Assembly: GCA_019635355.1 (NCBI GenBank)
Contig: JAHBZQ010000001.1
Span: forward strand, 2,046,001 to 2,110,000
DNA: 64,000 nt
DNA from: Rhizobacter sp.
GTDB lineage: Bacteria; Pseudomonadota; Gammaproteobacteria; Burkholderiales; Burkholderiaceae_C
Reading direction: 5' to 3'
Shown: positions 33,573-42,841 of the stretch, piece after piece
Layout of the letters: each line of letters starts with the position of its first letter
Position numbering within the stretch: the first letter of the stretch is position 1
Made by a program: the position numbers and the translations under genes
The notes under the pieces: generated by a model
What the model was told of the DNA's origin: nothing
Databases searched by the model: none
The model's input: the letters and a program-made list of their open reading frames with translations, nothing else

Positions 33573-34787
33573 TCAGTCGTTCGCGCCGATCAGCTCGCCG
33601 AACAGCACCCACTGCGTGCCGTTGAACTTGGCCAGCTGGCCTTGCTCCATCAGGAAGAAGTCGGTCGGCGAGGTGTTGATCGCCATGCCGGGCAAGAGCA
33701 GCGGCAGCTTGAAGTTCTTCAGGTTCGCGGCCTGCTTCATCAGGTTTTCGCGGGTGAGGTCGTTGCCGCACTGCTTGAGCACCTGGTGCAGGGTCTGCGC
33801 GGTGAGGTAGGCGTACATGTTCGACGCATCCTTCGGGTCACCCTCGCGGTAGTGACGGCCCATGAAGGCGCGCCATTCGAGCATGGCCGGGTCGTCCTTC
33901 CACTGCGGGTCGTTCGGGTCCTTGTAGTACTGCAGCGTGATCAGGTCCTTCGACTTGTCGAGACCCGCCGGCACCAGCACCGAACCCACCGACGCGCCCA
34001 CGTTGTTCACGATGTGCAGCGGCTTCCAGCCCGAGTCGAAGGCCTTGCGGATCGCCTGGGCCGAGAACTTCGGCGTGGTGATGTTGATGAAGGTGTCGGC
34101 ACCCGAGGCCTGCAGCGTGAGGATCTGCGAGTCGACGGTCGGGTCGGAGACCTCATACGTCGCTTCCTTCACCACCATCGTGGCGGCCTTGGCGCCCAGG
34201 CCGTCTTTCACGCCCTTGAGCACGTCTTTGCCGTAGTCGTCGTTCTGGTAGAGGATCGCGACCTTGGCGTTGGGCTTGTTCTTCAGGAGCCACTTCGCGT
34301 AGATCATGCCCTCGGACTGGTAGGCGATGTTCCAGCCGATGGTCCACGGGTAGTTCTTCGGGTCGGCCCACTTGGTGGCGCCGGTCGACAGGAAGAGGTG
34401 CGGCACCTTCTTCGCGTTCATGTACTTGTGGATCGCGCTGTTCGGCGCAGTGCCGAGCGTGTTGAAGGTGGCGAGCACTTCTTCCTGCTCGACGAGCTTG
34501 CGGATCTGCTCGACCGTCTTGGGCGGGCTGTAGCCGTCGTCCAGGCTGATCAGGTTGACCTTGCGGCCGTTGATGCCACCCTGCTCGTTGACCATCTTGA
34601 AGTAGGCCTGGTGCAGCTTGCCGATCGTGCCGTAGGCCGAGGCGGGGCCGCTGTAGGGCATGGTCTGCCCGATCTTGATCTCGGTGTCGGAGGCACCGGG
34701 GCCGTATTTGCCTGCGGCCATCGCGCCGACGCTGAAGGCCAGCGACGCGGACGCCGCCAGCACGAGGTTCAAGGTTCTGGATGTCAT
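33573..34787 (-). CDS. livK: Branched-chain amino-acid type ABC transporter, periplasmic binding protein
   Basis: 404 residues from ATG 34787 (AAGGAAG upstream); the frame extends ten codons further. Signal peptide MTSRTLNLVLAASASLAFSV...AMAA, then a Peripla_BP_6 fold: EIKIGQTMPYSGPASAYGTI, LISLDDGYSPPKTVEQIRKL, FNTLGTAPNSAIHKYMN, ILYQNDDYGKDVL. It binds the ligand (amino acid or related carboxylate) for the permease encoded upstream. Last gene of the operon livG-livF-livH-livM-livK, after an 81-bp gap that may allow separate, higher expression. Exact ligand unknown; aromatic or branched acids are both possible. Confidence 0.9.
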   Translation of the reverse strand: MTSRTLNLVLAASASLAFSVGAMAAGKYGPGASDTEIKIGQTMPYSGPASAYGTIGKLHQAYFKMVNEQGGINGRKVNLISLDDGYSPPKTVEQIRKLVEQEEVLATFNTLGTAPNSAIHKYMNAKKVPHLFLSTGATKWADPKNYPWTIGWNIAYQSEGMIYAKWLLKNKPNAKVAILYQNDDYGKDVLKGVKDGLGAKAATMVVKEATYEVSDPTVDSQILTLQASGADTFINITTPKFSAQAIRKAFDSGWKPLHIVNNVGASVGSVLVPAGLDKSKDLITLQYYKDPNDPQWKDDPAMLEWRAFMGRHYREGDPKDASNMYAYLTAQTLHQVLKQCGNDLTRENLMKQAANLKNFKLPLLLPGMAINTSPTDFFLMEQGQLAKFNGTQWVLFGELIGAND

Positions 34788-34868
34788 GTCGCTTCCTTTC
34801 GATCGGACTGAAAACACATTGGCTGCGGCCAGACGCTTCCCATCAACGCATCGGGCCCCGATGAGGGT

Positions 34869-35855
34869 CTACTGAGTTACCCGCCCTCGTAGAAACCGAG
34901 CCCTCAGGATCCGGATCAGGCCGGCCACCCCTGTGGGCATCACGTACATGAAGACGATGAGGAACACGCCGTAGATGGCCCAGGGCGCAGACTTGGAGAT
35001 CTGGTCGGCCACGTTCGGGATGAACTGGATGAAGAGCGCGCCGAAGATCGCGCCCGAGATCGACGCCAGGCCACCGATCACCACGCCGATGAAGAGGCTG
35101 AACGAGAGGAAGATGCCGAAGGAGTCGGGCGCCACAAACTGCACCGCGATCGCGCCGAGCGCCCCCGCGATGCCGGTGTACATGGCCGACACGCCGAAGG
35201 TGAGCGACTTGTACATCGCGGCGTTCACGCCCATCGCCCGCGCCGCGATCGGCTGGTCGCGCAGCGCCACCATCGCGCGGCCGATGCGCCCGCGCAGCAG
35301 GTTCCAGCCGATGAAGAAGAGCAGCACCGTCCACGCGAGGATGAAGAGGTACAGCCACTTGTCTTGCGACAGGCCGGTCCATTCCGGCGCATCGGGCTTC
35401 ATGATGACCAAGCCCTGCGAACCCCCCGTCCAGTGCTCCAGCGCCTTGTGCTTGAGGATCTGCGGCATGGCGATGCCGAGCGCCAGCGTGGCAATCGCGA
35501 GGTACAGGCCCTCGAGGCGCAGCGCCGGCAGGCCGAAGAGGAAACCCGCCACCAGGCACACCAGCCCGGCGAGCGGGATGGTCGCCCAATACGGCAGGCC
35601 GGCCTTGTCCATCAGCACGGCGGCCACGTAGGCGCCGATGGCGTAGAAGGCCCCGTGGCCGAGCGAGATCTGGCCGTTGAAGCCCATCAGCATGTTGAGC
35701 CCGAGGATCGCGATGGCGTAGCACAGCGCGAGCGCGAGCTGGAACACGCGGTAGTCGGGAATGAACATCGGCACGGCGATCGCCGCGACCAGGAGGACCG
35801 CGAGGCCGGCGAGCTGCTTGCCGCTGAGCGCGGGCTTCTGAATGGTGGTGGTCAT
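34869..35855 (-). CDS. livM: Branched-chain amino-acid type ABC transporter permease LivM
   Basis: 328 residues with about ten membrane helices. Family motifs: ILGLNMLMGFNGQISLGHGAF, ALRDQPIAARAMGVNAAMYK (EAA-like loop contacting the ATPases), and PDSFGIFLSFSLFIGVVIGG. Forms the membrane channel together with LivH. GAGGAGCACC precedes the ATG; it starts 18 bp after livH. Confidence 0.93.
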   Translation of the reverse strand: MTTTIQKPALSGKQLAGLAVLLVAAIAVPMFIPDYRVFQLALALCYAIAILGLNMLMGFNGQISLGHGAFYAIGAYVAAVLMDKAGLPYWATIPLAGLVCLVAGFLFGLPALRLEGLYLAIATLALGIAMPQILKHKALEHWTGGSQGLVIMKPDAPEWTGLSQDKWLYLFILAWTVLLFFIGWNLLRGRIGRAMVALRDQPIAARAMGVNAAMYKSLTFGVSAMYTGIAGALGAIAVQFVAPDSFGIFLSFSLFIGVVIGGLASISGAIFGALFIQFIPNVADQISKSAPWAIYGVFLIVFMYVMPTGVAGLIRILRARFLRGRVTQ

Positions 35856-35873
35856 GGGGGTGCTCCTCGGACC

Positions 35874-36743
35874 TCAGACACGCGAGACATGGGTCTTGCC
35901 GAACAGGCCCGAAGGCTTGAGCACCAGCACCCCCACGATCAGCACCAGGGCCACGGTGTGCTTGAGCTCGGTGCCCAGGTACACGCCAACCACGTTTTCC
36001 AGCACGCCGACGATGAAGCCGCCGATCACGGCGCCCCACGGGTTGTCGATGCCGCCGAGCAGCGCGCCGGCAAACGCATACAGCAGCACACCGCCCATCA
36101 TGTTGGGCTCGAGGAAGACCACCGGCGCCACCATCATCCCGGCGACGGCCCCGATGGCCGCGGCCAGGCCCCAGCCGAGCGCGAGCATCCAGCCGACCCG
36201 CACCCCCACGAGGCGCGCCGACACCGGGTTCTGCGCCGCCGAGCGCATGGCCAGGCCGAGGGGCGTGTAGCGGAAGAAGACGAAGAGCATCGCGAGCAGC
36301 ACGAGCGTGATGCCCATCGAGCCGATCTCGTGCGAGGACATGTAGCGGTTGCCGAAGAAGGGCTGCTCGGGGAAGGGGCTCGCGAAGGGCTTGATCGTGT
36401 AGCCGAAGATCCAGCCGGCCACGCTGTTGAAGATGACGAGCAGGCCGATGAAGACCGTCACCACCGCGAGCACCGGTGCGTTTTCCACCGGGCGGATCAC
36501 CACCCGCTCGATCACCACACCCGCCACGAACGCGAGGATGGTGGTGAGGAAGAAGGTCGCCCAGTACGGCAGGCCCGCCTGCATCAGCGCCCAGGCCAGG
36601 TAGGTGGCAAACATCGCCATCTCGCCCTGCGCGAAATTGATCTCGTGCGTGGCCTGGTAGATCATGACCAGCGCGAGCGCCATGCTGGCGTAGATGCCGC
36701 CCGTGGCCAGGCCCGACAGCACTTGATGGATCAGAAGGTCCAT
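35874..36743 (-). CDS. livH: Branched-chain amino-acid type ABC transporter permease LivH
   Basis: 289 residues, about eight membrane helices. Landmarks: MDLLIHQVLSGLATGGIYAS, MIYQATHEINFAQGEMAMFA, AMRSAAQNPVSARLVGVRVG (ATPase-contact loop), GALLGGIDNPWGAVIGGFIV. Partner of LivM. It starts 6 bp after livF stops, so the genes are tightly linked. Confidence 0.93.
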   Translation of the reverse strand: MDLLIHQVLSGLATGGIYASMALALVMIYQATHEINFAQGEMAMFATYLAWALMQAGLPYWATFFLTTILAFVAGVVIERVVIRPVENAPVLAVVTVFIGLLVIFNSVAGWIFGYTIKPFASPFPEQPFFGNRYMSSHEIGSMGITLVLLAMLFVFFRYTPLGLAMRSAAQNPVSARLVGVRVGWMLALGWGLAAAIGAVAGMMVAPVVFLEPNMMGGVLLYAFAGALLGGIDNPWGAVIGGFIVGVLENVVGVYLGTELKHTVALVLIVGVLVLKPSGLFGKTHVSRV

Positions 36744-36749
36744 GTTGTT

Positions 36750-37466
36750 TCAGTACCCGAGGTACGAGCGGCGCACCGACTCGTCGTTGCGGATGGATTC
36801 CGAGGTGCCCGAGATCACGACCTTGCCGGTCTCGAGCAGGTAGGCGTGGTCGGCCAGGCGCAGGGCGAGCGAGGCGTTCTGCTCGACCAGCAGCATGCTG
36901 ATCTTGTCGCTCTGGTTGATCGCCTTGAAGATCTCGAAAAGCTCCTGCACCACGAGCGGCGCGAGGCCGAACGAGGGTTCGTCGAGCAGCAAGAGGCGAG
37001 GCCGCAGCATCAGCGCACGCGACACCGCCAGCATCTGCTGCTCGCCACCCGAGAGCGTGCCGGCCTGCTGCTTGCGGCGCTCCTTCAAGCGCGGGAAGTA
37101 GGTGTACATGCGCTCGAAGTCGAGGGCGACCTCGGCCTTGTCTTTGCGCGTGTAGGCGCCGACGCGCAGGTTCTCTTCCACGCTGAAGTTGAGGAAGGTG
37201 CCGCGGCCGTCGGGCACGTGGGCCACGCCGAGGCGCACGATGTTTTCCGTCGCCTTGCCGTCGATGCGCTCGCCGGCGAGCGTGATCTCACCCTGGGTCT
37301 GCACCATGCCGCACACCGCGCGCAGCGTGGTGGTCTTGCCGGCCCCGTTGGCCCCGAGGATGGTGGTGATGCCGCCGGCCTTCACTTCGAAGTCCATGCC
37401 GTGCAGCACCTTGGTCTGGCCGTATTGCGCGCGCAGGCCACGCACTTGGAGCAGGATGTCGCTCAT
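36750..37466 (-). CDS. livF: Branched-chain amino-acid type ABC transporter ATP-binding protein LivF
   Basis: 238 residues. Walker A GANGAGKTTTLRA, signature LSGGEQQMLAVSRALM, Walker B RLLLLDEPSFGLAP and the switch His in LLVEQNASLAL replaced by Asn-context typical of LivF. One of the two ATPases that drive the importer. Its ATG overlaps the livG stop by 4 bp (ATGA). Confidence 0.93.
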   Translation of the reverse strand: MSDILLQVRGLRAQYGQTKVLHGMDFEVKAGGITTILGANGAGKTTTLRAVCGMVQTQGEITLAGERIDGKATENIVRLGVAHVPDGRGTFLNFSVEENLRVGAYTRKDKAEVALDFERMYTYFPRLKERRKQQAGTLSGGEQQMLAVSRALMLRPRLLLLDEPSFGLAPLVVQELFEIFKAINQSDKISMLLVEQNASLALRLADHAYLLETGKVVISGTSESIRNDESVRRSYLGY

Positions 37467-38293
37467 GCGGCCTCCGCGCCAAGATAGGCCTTGATGACCT
37501 CGGCATTCGCCTGCACTTCGGCCGGCGTGCCGTCGGCGATCTTGCGGCCGAAGTTGAGCGCGACGACCTGGTCGGAGACCCGCATCACGAGGTTCATGTG
37601 GTGCTCCACCAAGAGGATGGTCAGCTTGAGTTCGCTGCGGATGCGGCGCAGCAGGTCCATCAGCGCGCCCACTTCTTCGTGGTTCAGGCCCCCGGCCGGC
37701 TCGTCGAGCAGCAGCAGCTTGGGCTGCGTGATGAGCGCACGGCCGAACTCCACGCGCTTCTGAGTGCCGAAAGGCAGGTCGGCCACCACGGTCTCGGCGA
37801 CGGGGCCGAGTTCGAGCAGCTCGATCACCTGCTCCACATGCTCGCGCAGGCGCTGCTCTTCACGGCGCACGCTCGGCAGGCGGAAGGCATTGGAGAGATA
37901 ACCCGTGCTCGTGCGGCTGTGCCCGCCGAGCATCACGTTCTGGCGCACGCTCATCGTGCGAAAGAGCGCGAGGTTCTGGAAGGTGCGGCCGATGCCCAGC
38001 TGGGCGATGCCGTGCGGCTGCACTTCCGTCAGCGAGCGGCCTTCGAAGGCGATGCGGCCTTCGCTGAATTCGTAGAGGCGGGACAGGCAGTTGAACAGCG
38101 TGGTCTTGCCCGCGCCGTTGGGCCCGATGAGGCCGACGATCTTGCCGGCCTCGACCTGGAAGGAGACCTTGTCCAAGGCCGTGATGCCACCGAAGCGAAC
38201 CGTGACGTCGCTGACCTCAAGGAGCGGTGGTGTGGTGCGCGCGTCGATTCGAACTCTCCCCCAAATGGATCGCTGTTCCGCAACGCAAAACAA
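37463..38293 (-). CDS. livG: Branched-chain amino-acid type ABC transporter ATP-binding protein LivG
   Basis: 276 residues as drawn. Walker A GPNGAGKTTLFNCLSRL, LivG-type insert (GIGRTFQNLALFRTMSVRQN), Walker B LLLLDEPAGGLNHEE, switch LLVEHHMNLVM; an ABC signature in the short form LPFGTQKRVEFGRAL. The start is uncertain: there is no ATG or GTG in frame before the conserved core. The drawn TTG at 38293 gives 15 unusual residues (MFCVAEQRS...). A strong GGGGGAGAG lies five bases before an ATC codon at 38248, where family members normally begin. First gene of the liv operon. Confidence 0.88.
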   Translation of the reverse strand: MFCVAEQRSIWGRVRIDARTTPPLLEVSDVTVRFGGITALDKVSFQVEAGKIVGLIGPNGAGKTTLFNCLSRLYEFSEGRIAFEGRSLTEVQPHGIAQLGIGRTFQNLALFRTMSVRQNVMLGGHSRTSTGYLSNAFRLPSVRREEQRLREHVEQVIELLELGPVAETVVADLPFGTQKRVEFGRALITQPKLLLLDEPAGGLNHEEVGALMDLLRRIRSELKLTILLVEHHMNLVMRVSDQVVALNFGRKIADGTPAEVQANAEVIKAYLGAEAA

Positions 38294-38465
38294 CAGCCTT
38301 CGCGTTCCGTCCTTCAGAGCGAAGGCGTGCGCAATTTAGTGTGGAGTTCTGCGCAACGGCAGGGGGGTGTTTCCCGTAAGGGAGGGCCCAGGGAGTTGTT
38401 CTCCTAGGCCGTGGTTCCGATAAGTGGAATCGAACGCGTGTGCCTGGAACGCACTTGTGACCGTG

Positions 38466-41237
38466 TCAGTGGGCCTCGTCCCAATTCGGACCAACGCCCA
38501 CTTCGGCCAGCAAGGGCACCTTGAGTTGTGCCACGCCGGCCATGAGTTTCGGCACCTCGGTGCGCACCCAGTCGAGCTCGGCCTCGGGCACTTCGAACAC
38601 CAGCTCGTCGTGCACCTGCATGACCATCAAGGTCAGCTTCTTCTGCTCGTCGAGCGCGGCCTGCACCGCGATCATCGCGAGCTTCACGAGGTCGGCCGCG
38701 GTGCCCTGCATCGGGGCATTGATCGCCTGGCGCTCGGCACCGGCCTTGCGCGGGCCGCTGCCGCCGTTGATCTCGGGCAGGTAGATGCGCCGGCCGAAGA
38801 GGGTTTCGACATAACCCTTCTCGCGTGCGGAGACCTTGGTGTCGTCCATGTAGCGCTTCACGCCGGGGTAACGCGCGAAGTAGCGCTCGATGTACTGGGT
38901 GGCCGCGCTGCGCTCGATGCCGAGGCTCGCCGCCAGGCCGAACGCCCCCATGCCGTAGATGAGGCCGAAGTTGATGGTCTTGGCATAGCGGCGCTGCTCG
39001 CTCGTCACGGCCGCGGGCTCGATGCCGAACACCTCCGCTGCGGTGGCGCGGTGCACGTCCATGCCTTCGGCGAAGGCCTTGAGCAGGTTCTCGTCGCCGG
39101 AGATGTCGGCCATGATGCGCAGCTCGATCTGCGAGTAATCGGCGCTGACGATCACACTGCCGGGCGGTGCGATGAACGCCTCGCGCACACGCCGGCCTTC
39201 GGCGGTGCGGATGGGGATGTTCTGCAGGTTGGGGTCGTTGCTGGACAGGCGCCCCGTCACCGCCACCGCCTGCGCGTAGTTGGTGTGCACGCGGCCGGTC
39301 TTGGGGTTGACCATCAACGGCAGCTTGTCGGTGTAGGTGCCCTTGAGCTTCGACAGCGAGCGGTGCTCCAGCAGCTTGGCCGGCAGCGGGTAGTCCTCGG
39401 CGAGTTTGTCGAGCACCTCTTCGTCGGTGCTGGGCGAGCCGCTGGCGGTCTTCTTGATGACCGGCAGGCCGAGCTTGTTGAACAGGATCTCGCCGATCTG
39501 CTTGGGGCTGCCCATGTTGAAGGGCTGGCCGGCGAGTTCGTGCGCCTCGCGTTCGAGCTGCAGCATGCGCTCGCCGAGCTGCTGGCTTTGCTGCGCGAGC
39601 CGCGCCGGGTCGATCAGCACGCCGTTGCGCTCGATGCGCTGCAGGATGTGCGTGACCGGCATCTCGATCTTTTCGTAGATGAAGCGCAGCCCCTTGTCGG
39701 CCTCGACCTGCGGCCACAGCGTCTGGTGCACCTGCAGCGTCATCTCGCTGTCTTCACAGGAGTATTCGGCGGCACGGTCGATGTCGACCTGCGCGAACGG
39801 GATCTGGTGCGCACCCTTGCCGCACACGTCTTCATAACTCAGGCCGGCGCGGCCGAGGTGGCGCTGGGCGAGGCTGTCGAGGCTGTGCGGCTTGTGGGCT
39901 TCGAGCACGTAGCTCTGCAGCAGGGTGTCGTGCACGTAGCCGCGCACGGTGATGCCGGCGTTGGCGAGCACGTGGCTGTCGTACTTGATGTTCTGGCCGA
40001 GCTTGGGCGCGTCGGCGTTCTCGAGCCAGGGCTTGAGGCGCTTGAGCACCACATCGAAGGGCAGCTGATCGGGCGCGCCAGCGTAGCTGTGGCGCAGCGG
40101 GATGTAGGCCGCCTCGCCCGGGCTCACGCTGAGCGAGATGCCGACGATCTGCGCGGCCATCGGGTCGAGCGAATCGGTCTCGGTGTCGATGGCCGCGAGC
40201 GGCGCCGACTCCACCTTGTCGGCCCACAGCTCCAGCTCCTCCGGGGTGAGCACGGTGGTGTAGCTGCGGCTGATGGCGTGCTTGGCCACCATCGGCGTCG
40301 GGTTGGCGAGCACGGCGGGCGCCTCGGCCGCGGGGCTGCCGCCACCGAGTGCCTCTTCCAGCTCGCGCTTCCAGGTCTTGAAGCCGTAGCGGGTGTAGAA
40401 GTCGAGCAGCGCCTCGCGGTTGACGGGCTGCAGCGCCAGCGATTCGAGCGCCGGCCAGCCGGGCACGTGCGCGGCGAAGTCGCAATCGGTCTTGACCGTC
40501 ACGAGCTTGCGGCCCATCGGCAACCACTCGAGCGCCTTGCGCAGGTTCTCGCCGGCCACGCCCTTCACCTTGTCGGCTGCGGCGATCACGCCATCGAGCG
40601 AGCCGTGTTCGGCGATCCACTTCGCGGCCGTCTTCGGGCCAACCTTCTCGACGCCCGGCACGTTGTCGACCGCATCGCCCATCAGCGTGAGGTAGTCGAC
40701 GATGCGCTCGGGCGGCACGCCGAACTTCTCGGTCACGCCGGCCACGTCGAGCTTCTCGTTGCTCATGGTGTTCATGAGCGTCACGTGCTCGTTGACGAGT
40801 TGCGCCAGATCCTTGTCGCCGGTGGAGATGATGACCCTCTGCCCCGCCTTGGCGGCGATGCACGAGAGCGTGCCGATCACGTCGTCGGCCTCCACGCCGT
40901 CGACCATCATCACCGGCCAGCCGAGCAGCTTCACCACTTCATGGATGGGCTCGATCTGCTGCACCAGCGGCTCGGGCATGGGCGAGCGATGGGCCTTGTA
41001 CTCGGGGTACCAGTCGTCGCGGAAGGTCTTGCCCGGCGCGTCGAACACGCACACCGCGTGCGAGGGTTTCACGTCCTGCACGGCCTTCTTCATCATCGCC
41101 ACCATGCCGTGGATCGCTCCGGTGGGCACGCCGCCCGGCCCGCGCAGATCGGGCAGCGCGTGATAGGCGCGGTAGAGGTAGCTGGAGCCATCGACCAGCA
41201 GCAGCGGGCCGTCGTCGGGAAGCAGGGGCAGGTTCAT
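38466..41237 (-). CDS. polA: DNA polymerase I
   Basis: 923 residues, full length. N-terminal 5'-3' exonuclease (LLLVDGSSYLYRAYHALPDL, VEADDVIGTLS, YLTLMGDAVDNVPGVEKVG); central 3'-5' exonuclease with the DxE acids kept (AAIDTETDSLDP), so proofreading is likely active; C-terminal polymerase with motif A VSADYSQIELRIMA, the O-helix RRYAKTINFGLIYGMGAFGL and motif C MVMQVHDELVFEVPEAE. Acts in Okazaki fragment processing and repair. Start at 41237 (MNLPLLPDDGPLLLVDG) is right for the family; the frame continues upstream into sequence of no similarity. Divergent from the DNA ligase gene, 164 bp apart. Confidence 0.97.
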   Translation of the reverse strand: MNLPLLPDDGPLLLVDGSSYLYRAYHALPDLRGPGGVPTGAIHGMVAMMKKAVQDVKPSHAVCVFDAPGKTFRDDWYPEYKAHRSPMPEPLVQQIEPIHEVVKLLGWPVMMVDGVEADDVIGTLSCIAAKAGQRVIISTGDKDLAQLVNEHVTLMNTMSNEKLDVAGVTEKFGVPPERIVDYLTLMGDAVDNVPGVEKVGPKTAAKWIAEHGSLDGVIAAADKVKGVAGENLRKALEWLPMGRKLVTVKTDCDFAAHVPGWPALESLALQPVNREALLDFYTRYGFKTWKRELEEALGGGSPAAEAPAVLANPTPMVAKHAISRSYTTVLTPEELELWADKVESAPLAAIDTETDSLDPMAAQIVGISLSVSPGEAAYIPLRHSYAGAPDQLPFDVVLKRLKPWLENADAPKLGQNIKYDSHVLANAGITVRGYVHDTLLQSYVLEAHKPHSLDSLAQRHLGRAGLSYEDVCGKGAHQIPFAQVDIDRAAEYSCEDSEMTLQVHQTLWPQVEADKGLRFIYEKIEMPVTHILQRIERNGVLIDPARLAQQSQQLGERMLQLEREAHELAGQPFNMGSPKQIGEILFNKLGLPVIKKTASGSPSTDEEVLDKLAEDYPLPAKLLEHRSLSKLKGTYTDKLPLMVNPKTGRVHTNYAQAVAVTGRLSSNDPNLQNIPIRTAEGRRVREAFIAPPGSVIVSADYSQIELRIMADISGDENLLKAFAEGMDVHRATAAEVFGIEPAAVTSEQRRYAKTINFGLIYGMGAFGLAASLGIERSAATQYIERYFARYPGVKRYMDDTKVSAREKGYVETLFGRRIYLPEINGGSGPRKAGAERQAINAPMQGTAADLVKLAMIAVQAALDEQKKLTLMVMQVHDELVFEVPEAELDWVRTEVPKLMAGVAQLKVPLLAEVGVGPNWDEAH

Positions 41238-41401
41238 GGCGCGGATTGTCGGGGAAGCGACTGGCCCTGCAGCCCTGCTGCCATTTCGGCCCCATGCCAC
41301 CCAAGCGGGTGTGGCCATGCAGCGGCTCGTCACCCGACGGTGGGCTGGGCAGGCCGGGCCGCGGTGCATAGCCTTGCGGGCTTCAACTCCTGCCCTGCCC
41401 C

Positions 41402-42262
41402 ATGCCGCTGCGATTCGATCCTCTCCGCCGCGCGCTGCTGATATCGCTCAGCGCCGCGCCCTTCATGCCGCAAGCCGCCCACGCGGGTGGCCCACGCCCG
41501 TTGATGCTGGCCGGTGTCTATCGCGCAGGCATGTCCTTGCAGGGCTGGTGGGTCAGCGAGAAGTACGACGGCGTGCGCGCCTACTGGGACGGCCAAGCCC
41601 TCTGGACGCGCCACGGCCACCGCATCCACGCGCCGGCGTGGTTCACCCACGGCTGGCCTGCACAGCCGATGGATGGCGAGCTGTGGGCCGGCCATGGCCG
41701 CTTCACGAGCGCCGCCTCGGCCGCCGCGCGCGACTTGCCCGACGACACGGCCTGGCGCACGCTGCGCTACATGGTCTTCGACCTGCCGGCTGAAACGGGC
41801 TCGTTCGACACGCGCATCGCCCAGCTTCGCCGCGCCCTGCCACGCTCGCACGCCACGCTGCAGGCCGTGGCACAGCACGAGGCCACCAGCGAGGCCGCGC
41901 TGCAGGCGCTGCTACACGACACGGTGCACCGCGGCGGCGAAGGGCTGGTGCTCCACCGTGGCGCATCTGCGTACCGCGGCGAGCGCAGCGACGACCTGCT
42001 CAAGCTCAAGCCCCACCTCGACGCCGAGGCCACCGTGGTCGGCCACGTGCCGGGCCGCGGCAAGTACGACGGCCTCGTAGGTGCGCTGCTCGTGGAAACC
42101 CCGCAAGGCCTGCGCTTCAAGCTCGGCAGCGGGCTGCGGGATGCCGACCGTGTGTCGCCCCCCGCCATCGGCAGCCAGGTCACCTACCGCTACCGGGGCC
42201 TGCATCCGGATGGCGTGCCGCGCTTTGCGAGCTTCGTCCGCATACGCGCTGCCAATGAATAA
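41402..42262 (+). CDS. Periplasmic ATP-dependent DNA ligase (Lig E type)
   Basis: 286 residues. The N-terminus (RRALLISLSAAPFMPQAAHA) is a Sec signal peptide, as in Lig E. The minimal ligase core follows: motif I SEKYDGVRAYWDG with nucleophile K54, MDGELWAGHGRF (motif III region), GGEGLVLHRG (motif IV), LLKLKPHLDAEA (motif V), then a small OB domain (FKLGSGLRDADR). No extra DNA-binding domains. Lig E enzymes seal nicks in the periplasm and have been linked to DNA uptake or extracellular DNA. It stands alone, divergent from polA; no competence genes are in the window. Confidence 0.9.
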   Translation: MPLRFDPLRRALLISLSAAPFMPQAAHAGGPRPLMLAGVYRAGMSLQGWWVSEKYDGVRAYWDGQALWTRHGHRIHAPAWFTHGWPAQPMDGELWAGHGRFTSAASAAARDLPDDTAWRTLRYMVFDLPAETGSFDTRIAQLRRALPRSHATLQAVAQHEATSEAALQALLHDTVHRGGEGLVLHRGASAYRGERSDDLLKLKPHLDAEATVVGHVPGRGKYDGLVGALLVETPQGLRFKLGSGLRDADRVSPPAIGSQVTYRYRGLHPDGVPRFASFVRIRAANE

Positions 42263-42307
42263 TGGCGGCCCCGCGGAGGGCGGGTACACCAACATGAAGA
42301 GGGAGTC

Positions 42308-42838
42308 ATGAAGAATCACTTCGTCGGCCTCGCGGCCGTTGCCGCCTGCGCCCTGTCGTCGGGCGCCTCAGCCCAAACCTACGCCAGCGTGGCCGGCGGG
42401 CAGGGTCGGATCGCGGTCGAATGTGCCGGCGCATCCGCCTGCGACACCCAGGCAGACGCGTACCGCTTCCTCGCCGGCCGTCGGTTCGCCGGAGGCATCT
42501 CCGCCGAAGTCGGCCTCATCGACTTTGGCGAGGCCACCCGCTACGACGGCGCAGGCTCCATCGACTACGTCGTCACCGGCATCACCGCGGGCGCAGCCGT
42601 CGATGCGCCGATCAGCTCCTCGTTCGGCTTCTTCACCCGCCTGGGCCTCGCCATGCTGAGGACGCAGGTGCGCTCCTCCACCGACAACACCGTGGCGCCC
42701 TATGTGGGCCTCGGGCTCTACGTCACCCCGTGGCAGAACATCCGCCTCGAGTTGAGCGTCGACCAGAGCCGGGCCGAGTTCCGCGGCAGCAAAGGCGACG
42801 TGCGCGCCGTCATGCTGGGCGCGCGCGTGCTCTTCTGA
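42308..42838 (+). CDS. Small outer-membrane beta-barrel protein
   Basis: 176 residues. Signal peptide MKNHFVGLAAVAACALSSGASA, one short disulfide-like loop (VECAGASACD), then alternating strands (FAGGISAEVGLIDFG, SFGFFTRLGLAMLRTQVRS, YVGLGLYVTPWQNIRLELSV) and the C-terminal aromatic ARVLF used for barrel insertion. Resembles OmpA/Ail-type eight-stranded barrels. GAGGGAG precedes the ATG. Function unknown. It converges on the MgtC gene, 3 bp between stops. Confidence 0.82.
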   Translation: MKNHFVGLAAVAACALSSGASAQTYASVAGGQGRIAVECAGASACDTQADAYRFLAGRRFAGGISAEVGLIDFGEATRYDGAGSIDYVVTGITAGAAVDAPISSSFGFFTRLGLAMLRTQVRSSTDNTVAPYVGLGLYVTPWQNIRLELSVDQSRAEFRGSKGDVRAVMLGARVLF

Positions 42839-42841
42839 GCG

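Noticed and set aside
38400..38450. A tRNA-like GTTCGATTCC stretch (minus strand) between livG and polA
   Set aside because: The flanking bases cannot form the T-arm or acceptor stem and no D or anticodon arm is found. At most a tRNA fragment or chance match.
38424..41441. A 1005-codon plus-strand frame opposite polA
   Set aside because: Translation is His/Val/Arg-rich with no domain, a mirror of GC-rich polA codons. The minus-strand polA has all expected motifs.
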